Position numbers and translations under genes: made by a program
The notes under the pieces: generated by a model
The model's input: only the letters and a program-made list of their open reading frames with translations
Databases searched by the model: none
What the model was told of the DNA's origin: nothing
In this document: piece by piece, positions 12,841 through 24,279 of the stretch
How positions within the stretch are numbered: the first letter of the stretch is position 1
Layout of the letters: every line of letters begins with the position of its first letter
Source of the DNA: Sinohyriopsis cumingii
Lineage: Eukaryota > Mollusca > Bivalvia > Unionida > Unionidae
Assembly: GCA_028554795.2 (NCBI GenBank)
Contig: CM068839.1
Coordinates: forward strand, 89,872,182-89,936,181
DNA length: 64,000 bases
Reading direction: 5' to 3'

Positions 12841-12957
12841 CTAATGCCATGCGGCTGCTGAAGTAAGTTGACGTCAGCAGTGTACTATACATGTGTAGGC
12901 CTATTATACTAATGCCAGGCGGCTGCTGAAGCTGACGTAAGCAGTGTACTATATAAA
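12841..12957 (+). promoter_or_regulatory. Likely core promoter with a 68-bp repeated upstream element
   Basis: A TATA box (tatataaa) lies at 12,950-12,957, about 115 bp before the ATG of the 562-codon gene. Two tandem copies of a 68-bp block begin ctaatgcca at 12,841 and 12,909. Both contain ggcggctgctgaa or gcggctgctgaag, then a CRE-like gacgtcag or gacgtaag, then cagtgtactata. Only the second copy carries the TATA box. The duplicated CRE-like sites suggest an activator input; this is inference from sequence. Confidence 0.5.
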
Positions 12958-13071
12958 GCCCAATCAGATAGGTTCAGCATTTAAAATATTTTAAACGTTG
13001 TGCGAGACAGTTCAAGCTACTGTTACATAAAACTTATTATTTTATCCATTTACGTACAATAAAGAACAGTA

Positions 13072-14760
13072 ATGCCTCGAAAGTGTGTTAATACCGCGGA
13101 CAATTTTTGCTATATTTGTGGGGAAGTGACATTTGCCAACCAGAAGAAAAGTATCAATTCTCAAGTGAAGAAGGCATATCATCTTTACTTCGGATGCAAG
13201 GTTGGTGACCAAGACAAGCCTTGGGCTCCGCATATATGCTGTGCTACATGTACAACACAGCTTTCACAGTGGTTGAATTGCAAAAGGTCATCAATGCCGT
13301 TTGCAGTCCCAATGGTGTGGAGAGAGCCAAGCAACCACCTAAATGACTGTTACTTCTGCTTGGTTCCTCCTCTTTCCGGCGGAATAACGAAGCGAAAGAA
13401 GTCGAGAATAGTCTACCCAAACATTCCGTCTGCATTGAGACCAGTTCCACATGGTGAGGGACTTCCTATTCCAGAACCTCCAGCAGAATATTCTCTTGAT
13501 TCATCTGACGAAGACAAAGGTGAGTCGACCTGTTCTTCTCCTGGTCCATCAGCATGCAGTGATCCAGATTTTCACTGTGGTGCATCATCAACCCCACACA
13601 GAATAACACAGGAAGAACTAAATGACCTGATTCGTGATTTGGACTTATCAAAGAACAAGGCAGAATTGCTAGGATCAAGACTCCAACAATGGAATCTTCT
13701 AGAAGAAGATGTCACAATTACTGCATATCGAAAGCGCCACCAGCAATTGGAGCCTTTCTTCAGAAAGGAAAGTAATCTGATATTCTGTTCCGATATTGAG
13801 GGCCTCATGAATGCTTTAAAAATCACTCATGACCCACAAGAATGGAGACTATTTGTGGACTCTTCGAAACTGAGTCTCAAGGCTGTGCTTTTGCACAATG
13901 GAAACATTCTTCCATCTATTCCAGTAGCGTATGCTGTCCACATGAAAGAGACATACGATAACTTAAGGCAGCTACTGAATTCCATTGAGTATAACAAGTA
14001 CAGCTGGTACCTCTGTGGTGATTTGAAGGTGGTTGCCCTTTTAATGGGACTGCAGCAAGGATATACAAAATACATGTGTTTCTTATGCGAGTGGGATAGC
14101 CGAGCAAGGGAAATGCACTACATGAGGAAGGAATGGACTCACAGGCAGAATGTAGCCATTGGAGAGAAGAATATCCAACACCCAGCTCTGGTTGAGGCTC
14201 AGAAAATCTTGCTACCACCCCTTCACATCAAACTAGGTTTGATGAAGTACTTCGTGAAAGCCATTGACCGGACTTTGCCAGCATTCCGATACCTGCATGA
14301 AAAATTCCCTCGACTCAGCGAAGCAAAGATTAAAGAGGGAGTTTTTGTGGGTCCTCAGATTCGAGAGCTTTTCAAAGATGACCGGTTCAACAACTTGCTG
14401 GAAGGTGACGCGAAACAAGCATGGAATGCTTTTCGCCTAGTTTCTACAAACTTCCTCGGAAATGTTAGGGCAGAAAACTATAAGGAACTAGTAGAAGACA
14501 TGTTGATGAAGTATAAGAAACTTGGCTGCAATATGTCTCTAAAGATTCACTTCCTTCATTCCCATTTGGATTTCTTTCCTAGCAACTGTGGTATTGTTAG
14601 TGATGAACACGGCGAACGTTTTCATCAAGATATCGCAACAATGGAACAAAGATACCAGGGAAAATGGTCCACTACAATGCTGGCTGACTACTGCTGGACA
14701 CTCCTCAGAGATGCTCCCGAACAGCTGTACAAGAGACAGGCGAAGAAATCTAAGATGTAG
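13072..14760 (+). CDS. 562-aa transposase-like zinc-binding protein, unassigned family
   Basis: The longest intact frame in the window, a single exon with stop at 14,758-14,760. The first ATG lies 115 bp after the TATA box. The N-terminus is cysteine-rich (C13-x2-C16, C56/C57, C60, C93-x2-C96), consistent with a zinc-binding, perhaps DNA-binding, domain. A basic patch (TKRKKSR, ~107-113) and an acidic serine-rich linker (~140-160) follow. The C-terminal two thirds suggest an RNase H-like DDE core: hydrophobic strand ending in D263 (RLFVDSSK), D317 in WYLCGDLK, C336-x2-C339, LHIKLG at about 384-389, and a late acidic site DEHGERFHQD (511-520). Inverted-repeat flanks support a transposon origin. 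Similar multicopy predicted proteins are, from memory, common in invertebrates; I cannot name the superfamily. No stops or frameshifts, so it may be active or conserved. Confidence 0.75.
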   Translation: MPRKCVNTADNFCYICGEVTFANQKKSINSQVKKAYHLYFGCKVGDQDKPWAPHICCATCTTQLSQWLNCKRSSMPFAVPMVWREPSNHLNDCYFCLVPPLSGGITKRKKSRIVYPNIPSALRPVPHGEGLPIPEPPAEYSLDSSDEDKGESTCSSPGPSACSDPDFHCGASSTPHRITQEELNDLIRDLDLSKNKAELLGSRLQQWNLLEEDVTITAYRKRHQQLEPFFRKESNLIFCSDIEGLMNALKITHDPQEWRLFVDSSKLSLKAVLLHNGNILPSIPVAYAVHMKETYDNLRQLLNSIEYNKYSWYLCGDLKVVALLMGLQQGYTKYMCFLCEWDSRAREMHYMRKEWTHRQNVAIGEKNIQHPALVEAQKILLPPLHIKLGLMKYFVKAIDRTLPAFRYLHEKFPRLSEAKIKEGVFVGPQIRELFKDDRFNNLLEGDAKQAWNAFRLVSTNFLGNVRAENYKELVEDMLMKYKKLGCNMSLKIHFLHSHLDFFPSNCGIVSDEHGERFHQDIATMEQRYQGKWSTTMLADYCWTLLRDAPEQLYKRQAKKSKM

Positions 14761-14974
14761 TCAATGACTTGATTTTTTATAGGTAGGCTATTACAGTTGA
14801 CCTTTTACTATTGGAATGCATTTCGTTATGTAAACATTAATTTCTTGCAGATTACAAAAAAACTAGAGCCAATTTTGCAATTTGACTGTCATATTCGTGT
14901 TCAGCACATAAAAATTGATAAGAATTGACTAATTTTATTTCAGTAACATGACTTTTGTAAAAATTTGTTGTCCA

Positions 14975-15210
14975 GTGCAATCTTTACTGCAATGTGACTG
15001 TCACTTTTGGTGAAATGTGCCACTCTTTACTGCAGTGTGACTGTCACTCTTGATGAAATGTGTCACTCTTTACTGCAGTGTGACTGTCACTTTTGGTGAA
15101 ATGTGTCACTCTTTACTGCAATGTGATTGTCATTCTTGTTGAAATGTGACTGTCACTCTTTACTGCAATGTGACTGTCACTCTTGGTGCAATGAGACTGT
15201 CTCTTTTGGC
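14975..15210. repeat. ~43-bp minisatellite, right block
   Basis: Continuation of the array at 11,985-12,590, with units spaced 43 bp (15,030, 15,073, 15,116), each carrying gtgactgtcactc and ctttactgca. Confidence 0.85.
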
Positions 15211-16296
15211 AGATACACATATCTGGTCATACATTTACTTAAAATAGCTATCATTTACTTATGAAAATTACAGAATTCATAGCATGTATGCTCTGTGTTG
15301 CATTCTTTAAGGTCAATAAAAACAAAAATAAAAACTGAAACAAGAACATCAGTGGCACTATTACATTCATATCTACTAAGGAATACCATCTTTATTATGC
15401 TTTAACTAGATCTGTATATATGTATGTTAACACAAAAATCATTGTGTCCATTAAGTCATTATTAGTCCTAGGTTCAACAAAATGAGACTACAGTTCAGCC
15501 AAAACTTGATAAAATATAACCATTGTGTACATTTTTCCAAGGAGAATCAATCTGGTTTGTATTTGAAACTTTCTAATGTTTTAAACTTCCTTGCAGGTTT
15601 TGTCAGGAATATATTGAGTATGTGTGTACAATGAGGAATCACTAACAAAGATAACACCCATATGTATACATTAAGTAATTTCTTGCATGTTTGTTTCAGC
15701 CATGTATACATATTTGGATAGTCTGAGTACCTTTTGTGATACTGTATTAGATTTAATTCAGTTTTCTTTGAATTAAATGTAGCCAACCAAATTTGGGACC
15801 ATTCCTATATCCTTACACATTAACTGAGTTTAAGTTTCAAAACAGTGATTTCTTTTATTCAGGAAGGAGAGACTTTTTCAGTTAAAATCTACTGAAATGA
15901 AATGATTAAGTTTAGTGGATTGGGCTATCTCTATACTAAATTCAAGTTCCTCCCAAGCAGTTATGTTATAATTAGGTGATCATCATATTCATGCAGCTAC
16001 TACCTTCTTCCCTGTATTATTTAGTTCTAACCATGTACATTCAAGGTCAGAAATGTCCAAGTCACACTTTAGAACAGTCTGAATGTTGGTTTTTTTTAAT
16101 GCTTGCATCACACTCAAGTATAACCTTTCCTTCCTGTATTTCATCATTTAGAATAATATGCTTAAGCCACATCTCAGCAAAAATCACTACATTAGGCAAG
16201 AAAAAGTAAATATGTGTGTTTCTGGTTGGCTGACCATCTCTGTTTTTGTTGCTGACCCCTATCACTTTTTCCCCCTGGAGTATTTTTTTAAAATCC

Positions 16297-16300
<4 letters not shown>
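15211..16300. other. Unique AT-rich DNA with a small LINE relic
   Basis: Nothing recognised apart from the endonuclease-like stretch listed separately. Confidence 0.4.
16062..16265 (-). pseudogene. LINE endonuclease fragment (tentative)
   Basis: The minus-strand translation contains PNVVIFAEMWLKHIILNDEI. This resembles the 'ISETWL' strand of APE-type endonucleases in non-LTR retrotransposons, where the E is catalytic. Only about 30 residues are recognisable. It cannot belong to the same copy as the reverse transcriptase relic at 18.3-18.9 kb unless rearranged, because the order on the minus strand is reversed. Confidence 0.35.

Positions 16301-16348
<48 letters not shown>
16301..16348. repeat. 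(TA)n microsatellite
   Basis: About 23 TA dinucleotides. Confidence 0.97.
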
Positions 16349-16351
<3 letters not shown>

Positions 16352-17526
16352 GTGCAATATTAAATATACTTTTTGGGCCTCAGACATTATTGTCTGTATC
16401 ATGCTAACCCAGGGTGGCATAGGCCGGTATCCAACCTGCAAACTAAGCTCTGTCTCTGTATCAAATCTATGTTACATCATAGATGGTGTACATTAAAGTA
16501 CATAATATTACAATAATTTCAGTATGTTTGCGAACTGGGCTTAGGTTATATCAATGTCAACAAAAGTAAGATCCTAATAAAAAAATACATTACCATGACA
16601 ATAAAAAGAAACATTACTGGTAAAGAATGTCCTATGTAAAAATAAGTTTATGTGCATCAGATCAAATAACCAAACACATGGTAGGTAACATTTGGCATTA
16701 CAATGTGCTTATCACATTATATAATTTTAAAATATATTAAATAATTAATATGAATAATAATAACAGGATTGTAAATATTGTCCTAAGATAGGGATCCAAA
16801 TACATGTAGTATCCAAGCTAAAATCTTGCATTACAAAATTTCAAAACTGTTGTATGCATCTGTGAAAGTTGATTTGCACAAATGTCATACAACCTTATGC
16901 CAAGAATTCTAACAGAACAATTTGGGAAAACACCACTGCCATAAAAGAAAGGGTCATTTGTTTTTATATATCCCTGAACATAGACTACAGTTGTTCAGGG
17001 AACCATCTGACGGACTACATCATAATTCATTGTGGCACATTACTTTCCAGGAAGTATTGGTTAACACTACTATATAACATTATATTCTAAGCCCAATACA
17101 GAACTTAATATTGGCTACTGTACAGAAGGAAAAAGAAAGAGGGAGACAAATATGTCAGTCTCTTAAGGAAAGAGGGTGCAAAACAAAAAGAATAGAGTGA
17201 GAGTGACAAAAAGAGCATATGTTTATTATAAACATTTTCTACATGTACACATATTTAGCATACAAACATATATCAACACAAACACTTAGACAATATACAC
17301 ACATATACTTATATGGTCATGTACACTTGCATGTTATCACTAGACTAAACATTTGCTTGTTATTACAAGCTTTATAAAGTTGACAATATTTACATTCTGT
17401 TACTATTTTAAATAATTATTTTCTCTTATTACTAATCTCATATGAGACAAAGAGCACTTTAACAATTTACTGCATTATTACCTTTGAAATTATTCTACTT
17501 TACTGATGTGTATATACAACTGCTAA
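16349..17526. other. Unique AT-rich DNA
   Basis: No supported gene or repeat. Confidence 0.45.
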
Positions 17527-17538
17527 ATGTTTCTTTTC

Positions 17539-17798
17539 TTTTCTTGTTCTTGTTGTTGTTCTAGGGTTTAACACCATTTTTCAGCACAAGATAGGCTATA
17601 CATGGCGGCCAGTATAACTGGTGGAGGAAGAACCCTGGAAAACCCAGGGAAGAACCACCGACCCACGAGAAGCTACTGGCAGGTTTTCCCACATACCCAT
17701 GCTAGCCGAGCCTTGGACTCGAACCCACGCAGACAGAGGTGAGATGGCAGTGATCCGGAACGGTTAGCGCTTTAGACCACTCGGCCACTTGGGGCCCC
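17539..17798 (-). mobile_element. SINE family B, full length, with target-site duplication
   Basis: The minus strand reads ggggccccaagtggccgagt, box B-like gggttcgagtcc, the B body and an AAC-rich 3' end. It is flanked by atgtttcttttc at 17,527-17,538 and 17,799-17,810. Its 5' end faces the next SINE, 30 bp away. Confidence 0.9.
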
Positions 17799-17828
17799 AT
17801 GTTTCTTTTCCTTTCAACAAAAGCATTA

Positions 17829-18091
17829 GGGGCCCTGAGTGGCTGAATGGTCTAAAGTGCTCTCCCTTATGGATCACTGCCATCTCATCTCTGTTTGCGT
17901 GGGTTCGAGTCTCGGATTCAGCTAATGTGGGTATGTGAGAAAGCTTGCCAATAGCTTCTCGTGGGTCGGTGGTTCTTTCCAGGGTTTTTCCCGGTCCTTC
18001 CTCCACCATTAATCCTGGCCACCATTTATAGCCTACCATGTGTTGAAAAATTTCTTTAAACCCTACAAAAACAACAACAACAACAACAACA
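17829..18091 (+). mobile_element. SINE family B, full length, with target-site duplication
   Basis: The head ggggccctgagtggctgaat, the body and the (AAC)n tail are all present. A 14-bp duplication caacaaaagcatYa (one mismatch) lies at 17,815-17,828 and 18,087-18,100. It stands head to head with the preceding minus-strand copy. Each copy has its own target duplication, so these are two independent insertions. Confidence 0.9.
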
Positions 18092-18342
18092 AAAGCATCA
18101 AGTAAACAAGGCCATACCGACAACTGTAAAAGTAAATATTTAACTTCTCTGAATTTGCTTTCATAATTAAGCTTGACCATATTGTCTAACTCTATAGAGA
18201 ATGTAATACATGTACCTACATACCTAAAATAAGATGTATTCCAATCTAAATGATATTCTTCACAGTACCTTATTGTACTTTATATAAATACACATTTAAT
18301 TTTTTTTCCACTATGTATACAGAGTCCAGAAAATTTACAATA

Positions 18343-18932
18343 TTAGTAGATAACATACAGAGTTGACTTAAGGGACTTTGAAAAGTCATCCAGGGTGAGA
18401 CTGGTGTCATCTGCATACTGTGAAACTATATATTCTTTGTTTATAAGTGTATACCTGTGATTGTTAGCTGAAATATCTAAAACTATCTTGTTGCCATTTA
18501 CATCTGCTTTTACTCTGTGTATGGAAAACTGAAAGTTATTGTTTAGTAAAAAGAAATGTATTCCCCTTGAGTTGGATGCAAAGGAATTGAAGATAAATTC
18601 ATAAACCAAACATGATCTAATATGTCTCCCATCATTTTATAATATGCAAAGCTTGCAATAGACATATTAAGTATTGCATTCTTTTTCAGGTTTTTAAAAC
18701 ATCCTTTTTTGACTGGGCTTACCAAACCCATGGAGGCAATTCTCAATAACTCATCCATTGTCCCTCTCTTAAAATTAATGATGTTTGACATTGCTGAGTA
18801 CTTTATTTCTGTATTTGCATAGACAGTCTTCTCCAAAACTGCAATAGTGAACATTTTATTTGTTATTCTTTGGTTACATATAAAACAAAGTTTCATACTG
18901 TCAATAAGATACTGAGAAAAGAGGAAAGACAA
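18343..18932 (-). pseudogene. LINE reverse transcriptase fragment
   Basis: The minus-strand frame ending near 18,343 contains EYIVSQYADDTSLTLDDFSK, with YADD at 18,406-18,417. This is the catalytic palm motif of a non-LTR reverse transcriptase. Upstream frames (18,543-18,932) read coding-like but have changed frame and carry stops. The clade is not assigned; the ISQYADDTSL style is common in L1/Tx1- or Jockey-related elements. It is a short, dead copy. Confidence 0.55.
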
Positions 18933-20150
18933 GAAGTAAACAAAGTCACAGGTGATACCTAAAACACAAATTGTCCATGTTGTTAAGTGAACTATCTAAA
19001 TGTTTTTAAAATGGTAAAACCAATGCCCAGTAATTTAATAAGAGTATTTATGACTTGTTTGTCACTTATTTTTTAACTTTGCTTTTTTAAATTTCTTTTT
19101 ATCTAAAATATCTCAGCAATCCAAATGATGCAACCTGTGTAGTCTGCTTTGTTGCTGTTCATTTAGTATTAGTGAAAAATCTTGCTTTTGGCTTACCAAT
19201 GGTTACCCTTCAGCGACCCCCACCCCCAATCCCACCCTCAAGGTATTAAACATGCAGCGGACATGGCAAATTTCTTAACTTAAGGCTGTGGTGTGACTTT
19301 TAAAAAAAAATATATTTGTTTAATAATTAAAGATATGGATATATTTGTTAATTAGGTCTTTTAGATTGTTGTTTTTTTTTTAAAAAACTGATGTGAGGCA
19401 TGTACACCTCATATAATCACTGCACAGTAAGTAGCCAATGAAACACCAATAGTCATCTAGGAAGCAGAGCTAGCCAGTTATAGCAGTAGACATGTTGGTT
19501 CAAGGCAAGTAGAATATCTCAAAAACTGCTTGGATGACAAAATATTTTGACTTGCATCAAGCTTTTAAGTAGGCGATATTCTTCAGAATTATTAACCAGG
19601 GAAAAGGCTGGTGTTTGCACTGTGAGCATTACAAAACATTGCTCTCAAAAATGGCAGGCCTTCGAACATGAAAAATGCATGTAAAAATTTGGGGATAAGG
19701 TGCAAAAACATTTTATTCTGTGAATTTCCATTGACTTATCAGGCCAAGTGAGTGATATTCTTATGTTTTGCTTTATTATGCCTATCCAAAATTATGGCCC
19801 TCTTTGACCTCACTGATGTATTTTTTAATTTAAAAAATTTATTTGGCAGGTTTATGCAACATTAAATTTTATCATAAAAACTGTCCCTTGCACCTATGAC
19901 CAGTTTTCGTAATACATGATCAGCATCAAAGAAGTGGATTTTAATTGCTCTCCAGTCTGACAGTAAGCCTTTAGACGATCTGTAGAAACAAAAGCAGACT
20001 AGTTTTCTAACTCTGCTTGTAAGTACACAAGCTAGAACTCCAATTATACTAAATAATGATTGCAAAAAATAAGTAATTTGGCGACATCCATTACAGTTTT
20101 GCATGGTTAACAATAGGTATCTTCCTTGTCAAGATAGAAAGAAGGCTAAA
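18933..20150. other. Unique AT-rich DNA
   Basis: No gene or repeat recognised. A minus-strand 83-codon frame at 19,862-20,113 has no recognisable motif and is not called. Confidence 0.4.
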
Positions 20151-20467
20151 TGTGTGAGTGTGTGTGATTTGGATTTTTAACATAGCTTTTTTTTAAAAAT
20201 CAGTAATATCACTGTGATGTCTGCAGTGTGGCATTTAATAGGGATGTATATCACTAGGGCATCATACAGTAGACATGAAGCATGATGTCTCACCCAGTCA
20301 CATTATCCGGACACTTAAGGCCAACCAGTCCTAACACTAACCTGTTAATGCTGAGTGCCTAACAAGGCAGCTGTCAGTACCATTTTTAGAAGTGTTTGGT
20401 ATGACTTGTCCAGGGTTCAAACCTGCGACTTCCCTCATTCGAGGCAGATGCTCTAACAACTAGTAGT
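20151..20467 (-). mobile_element. SINE family A, minus strand
   Basis: The GT-rich start (the tail), ttggatttttaacatagc, the family body and the tRNA-like head (box A region ending near 20,467) are recognisable in reverse. It is more diverged than most A copies. Confidence 0.85.
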
Positions 20468-21591
20468 TAAATAGGTAAAAAAGCTATTTTACAAACAATT
20501 TAATTTAGTATCAAACGTAAGACAAATATTGTAGGAAAGGAACACTTCCATATATTAAATTTTAACAAGTTATATGATACTAATTTATAAGTTTACTTAC
20601 ATACTTGGTCAGATTGCACTATGCTGTAAGATTTTACTTGGGAATGTGGTCCTTTAGTTTTGACAGGTTTTCTCTCATCTAGAATCTGAGTTTTTATCAT
20701 TATTCATGTTCCCATTATTCTTCCATAACAAAAATGACAGTTTACAAAGATTCATGTTTTACTTTTACCGTGAAGTCATATGTTGCCTTCAATGTATCTT
20801 CCTTAATCACATAGTTCGAGCCCTTAAAAGTCTTCCTTGCGCCTTTTTATTTTGTTTGTGTCCTTCAGGAAATTTCTGTCCTTATATCCATATATCAGTA
20901 TGCCCATTCCAAATCCACTTTAGTGTGATGGCAAAAAATTGTTCAACTAAGAATGATTAAAATTATATACATTTGAAATTTTCCGACACGCTGACATGAT
21001 GGAAAATATGCTAATCAGAAGAGTTTCTGGTGTAATTTTACTAGCCACCTTAGAAGGCTTTCCATAGATAAGATGATTTTTCTTATGCAATTTTTTGCTT
21101 GAAGGTGGTCTGATGTCCTCTCAGCCAGCACATCCTGAGATGGCTTTTCCAGGGAGATATACTATGTTGTTTTTGTTGTCGTGGGTATCACTGTTTTTAT
21201 TCTAGGCAAGGTAAAGAAAATTCTGGTTTCAAAAGTTTCATTTGTTCTTATTTCGCCCAAAATTTAAGAATTAGCTTGCAATTAGTGCTCTATTTCTTGG
21301 TTATTTTCTGTTAATTCTCCCCTGTGGTATTTTGCATGACTCACTCGTATATGTCCTATTGTTAGATCCTTCTGTGTTTATCGTTCATCATTAGCTTGCG
21401 TGTTTATGTGGGCACACTTCTCAGTCTTGTTTGGTAATTTGATTTTGGCTTCACCGCCTGCTGTCTTCCATCTGTCATCAGCTGGCGGGATTTCGGCCCA
21501 CTTTCTCCTGCACATTGTGTTAGAGGCACTATGTGTCTAAATTAGTTTCTAATGATCTTTTTTTAAGCATACAGTTACATCACAACACACC
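20468..21591. other. Unique DNA, no firm gene
   Basis: A less AT-rich stretch at about 21,374-21,522 is open on the minus strand for 45 codons from an ATG (MCRRKWAEIPPADDRWKT...). It is too short to call. Confidence 0.35.
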
Positions 21592-21930
21592 GCTCCGGTG
21601 GCCTAGTGGTTAGAGCATCCGGCTTGGATGCGGGAGGTCATGGGTTCGATCCCCGGCCGAGTCATACCAAGGCCTTACAAAAATGATACTAACAGCTGCC
21701 TCGCTTGGCGCTCAGCATTAAGAGGTTAGTGTTAGGACTGGTCAGCCTGGTGTCAGGATAATGTGACTGGGTGGGACATCATGCTACATGTCTGTGGCAT
21801 GATGCCCCAGTGCTAGACATCACTATAAACTGCCACATTGTAGACATCGTAGTGATATGACTGAACAATTGTTAAAGCTACGTTAAAAATCCAAATCACA
21901 TAACACATAACATAACATCACAACACACAC
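21592..21930 (+). mobile_element. SINE family A, full length
   Basis: One of the best preserved copies: gctccggtggcctagtggtt, box B-like gggttcgatccccgg, intact body, and an AACATA/CA-rich tail. It probably lies close to the family consensus. Confidence 0.92.
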
Positions 21931-22070
21931 AAACAGCACCACACCGGACTTTAATGACTATGCAGTTCACTTCAAAATAATAATGATAACAAAATGGGGA
22001 TGTGAGCGGAAACTTTAACCCTGGACTTTTGCAAAGGAAAAAGGAGTTCGATCCTAAGTTTCATGCATGT

Positions 22071-22324
22071 TGTTGTTGTTGTTGTTGTAGTGTTTTATGT
22101 CATTTTTCAGCACACGATAGGCTTTACATGGCGGCCAGTATTAATAGTGGAGGAAGAACCCGAGACAAAACCCGGAAAGAACCACCAGCCCTCAAGAAGC
22201 TACTGGCAAGCTTTCTCACATACCCACATTGGCCGAATCTGAGACTTGAACCCATGCTAACAGAGGTGAGATGGCAGTGATATGTAACAGAGAGCGCTTT
22301 AGACCACTTGGCCACTCGGGTACC
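22071..22324 (-). mobile_element. SINE family B, minus strand
   Basis: A full-length family B copy read in reverse from a GTT-rich tail to ggtacccgagtggcc. The flanking near-repeat ttcatgcatgt / tttatgcatgt (about 22,060-22,070 and 22,325-22,336) looks like a target duplication. Confidence 0.85.
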
Positions 22325-22339
22325 TTTATGCATGTAAGG

Positions 22340-24267
22340 TTCAAGGCAAGAAAACGCTCACTAGTGTTTACAAGTATTGACCTTATAATGGAAACGTGCC
22401 GGGTGGTAATGGAGTAAATCTCACAACCAGCATGCAGGGACAACTAAAAAAATATGACAAAATGAAACAAAGAACAACCTGACATGAAGGAAAAAAATGC
22501 ATACATGAAATTCAAAATTGGGAGAACGGGGAATACATAAATTACAAACCATGACCTTTAGAAACGAACAACAGTGTGACACCTCCAACTCTTTACCAGC
22601 AAATGCTGGAATGGAGTCATGGGGTGCTAATATAACTTTAGTACATGTGTTTGGGTTTGTTGGGTTTTAAATAGCGAATTTGGGCCACTGCATGTGGTGG
22701 GGGGGAGGTGCTTGTGTCCTTATTACTAGCCCATTGAAAATGGCTTTTCACAGGTGGGGGAGGGGTAGTTTCTTAGAGATATTTGGTTTCTTTTTCTGGT
22801 GCAGTTTTGCTAGCTGCATATTGGCTTTCCAGAGTATAAATTATAGTTCAGTAATCAAAACCTGCTTCTACTTTCCATAGCATTATAAATAAAGTCTCCA
22901 TACAAAACTTTGTTTTTTTAATGGGTATAAAGAAGATTTTTGGGCTCAAACACGCTATCACTGTAAACTTCTGATCCATGCACTCTCCTTACTAAGGAAT
23001 TTGCTAACTGTGAGCTCATAATTGTTTAGCGTGCTGATGATGTTAGCAAAACACAGTTGGATGCACAGCAGGTGTTAACAACCAATGAGGTCTTTATATT
23101 AAATATCTGGCCAATCAAATAATGTAGAGAGAGAGAGAGTTTTAAATATTTTTAGTATGATGAGAATAAACTATTATCTGATTTAAAGAAAAAATGGTTG
23201 ACATTAATATGATAATGCTTTCCACAAATTCATATAGTGAACCAACTTGTTATCCATATGTTTAGAAAAAAGGGCTGGGATTATTTAAAGATTCACATGA
23301 AGAGCATACACCAGATTGTTCTTCTCCAAAATAGAAAGTAATATCAACATGGAATTTCCACCAAAAGACTTCTTATGATGTCTTGTTGGTCCTAAATAAT
23401 AATGATGCCAATATGGATTCTAATATGTCCACCATAGCAGTTAAATTGAAAATGGTGTTATTGTTGAAGAATATCAGAGATGGTTACCACATTCAGCAGT
23501 TAAAAAGAAGTAATGAATTTGATTTCAAAACAAAATTTCAGCCTAGAGACTGTGACTGCCTTCATGAGAATATTTGTTCGATGTTTTTTTTACACATTTA
23601 CCTTTTCAACGTATATTTTATAAGAAAAATATTTTAGCAAGATTATTTGAAAAAGATTAAAATTTATTTTAAAATCATATATTTTTTAATAAATTTGTTG
23701 CTTTGCTGGCCTTAGTTCCAGCAGAAGTGTGTGAAAAACCACTAGAGTTGAAATATATTCTTAATGACAGAGAGAGAGAGAGATTTGTTAAGATGTAAGA
23801 ACAAGAGCACTTTCTGAATGAACAAATATATGTCCAGACTTGGAAAAGTTACTGTTTTCCAAAACAAAAACACAAAGTAAATCTACTGGTTATCTTGAGT
23901 ATTTTGATGAAAGTTTAGGGATTATGCAATCCTGGGTATTTGGATGAGTTGATTTATTAATAATATTGCACATGTCCTCCAAACATTTCTTGTCTCTAGG
24001 CTTTGAAGTTTATGATTGGAGATGTTCTACCTATGTGTATAATAGTTTTAGCATGATGAACCAACCCTGACTATTAGGGCTTGATATTGAGTTTGGAAGT
24101 TGTTTCAAATGCAATTTAAATATACATTCAATCAGTCCTAAGAGCACCCACATGAATTTGCTCAAATCTGAGAGTGGATTATCTCATCAGTTACAATTAT
24201 CAGCAAATTAAACTTAACAAATATTACTACCTAATTAACATGGCTCTGTGTGGTGGCTATGATAGTA
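22340..24267. other. Mostly unique DNA with one dispersed repeat
   Basis: The stretch at about 23,310-23,480 (ttctccaaaat.., atcaacatgga, caccaaaagacttcttatga, ttggtcctaaat) recurs in degenerate form at about 57.9-59.3 kb and therefore belongs to a dispersed repeat. No gene supported. Confidence 0.45.
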
Positions 24268-24279
24268 CAGATGTGCCAT

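Larger units (their letters stand above)
12595..14945 (+). mobile_element. DNA-transposon-like unit around the 562-codon gene
   Basis: The left flank at about 12,638-12,695 (gtgccgaacacgaatat, then attggctctcgtttt) and the right flank at about 14,852-14,912 (aactagagccaatttt, then atattcgtgttcagcac) are inverted copies of each other, with mismatches. A weaker match extends outward to ttactga/tcagtaa. Minisatellite of one kind lies on both sides. This suggests a cut-and-paste element of about 2.3 kb inserted in the array. No clear target duplication was found and the exact outer ends are uncertain. It could instead be a domesticated gene with conserved flanks. Confidence 0.5.

Noticed and set aside
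13042-14418. Minus-strand frames opposite the 562-codon gene
   Set aside because: They are overlapping shadows of a conserved plus-strand coding region.
21374-21522. Minus-strand 45-codon frame in a less AT-rich stretch
   Set aside because: Reads protein-like but is too short and lacks paired splice sites or homologous copies in the window.
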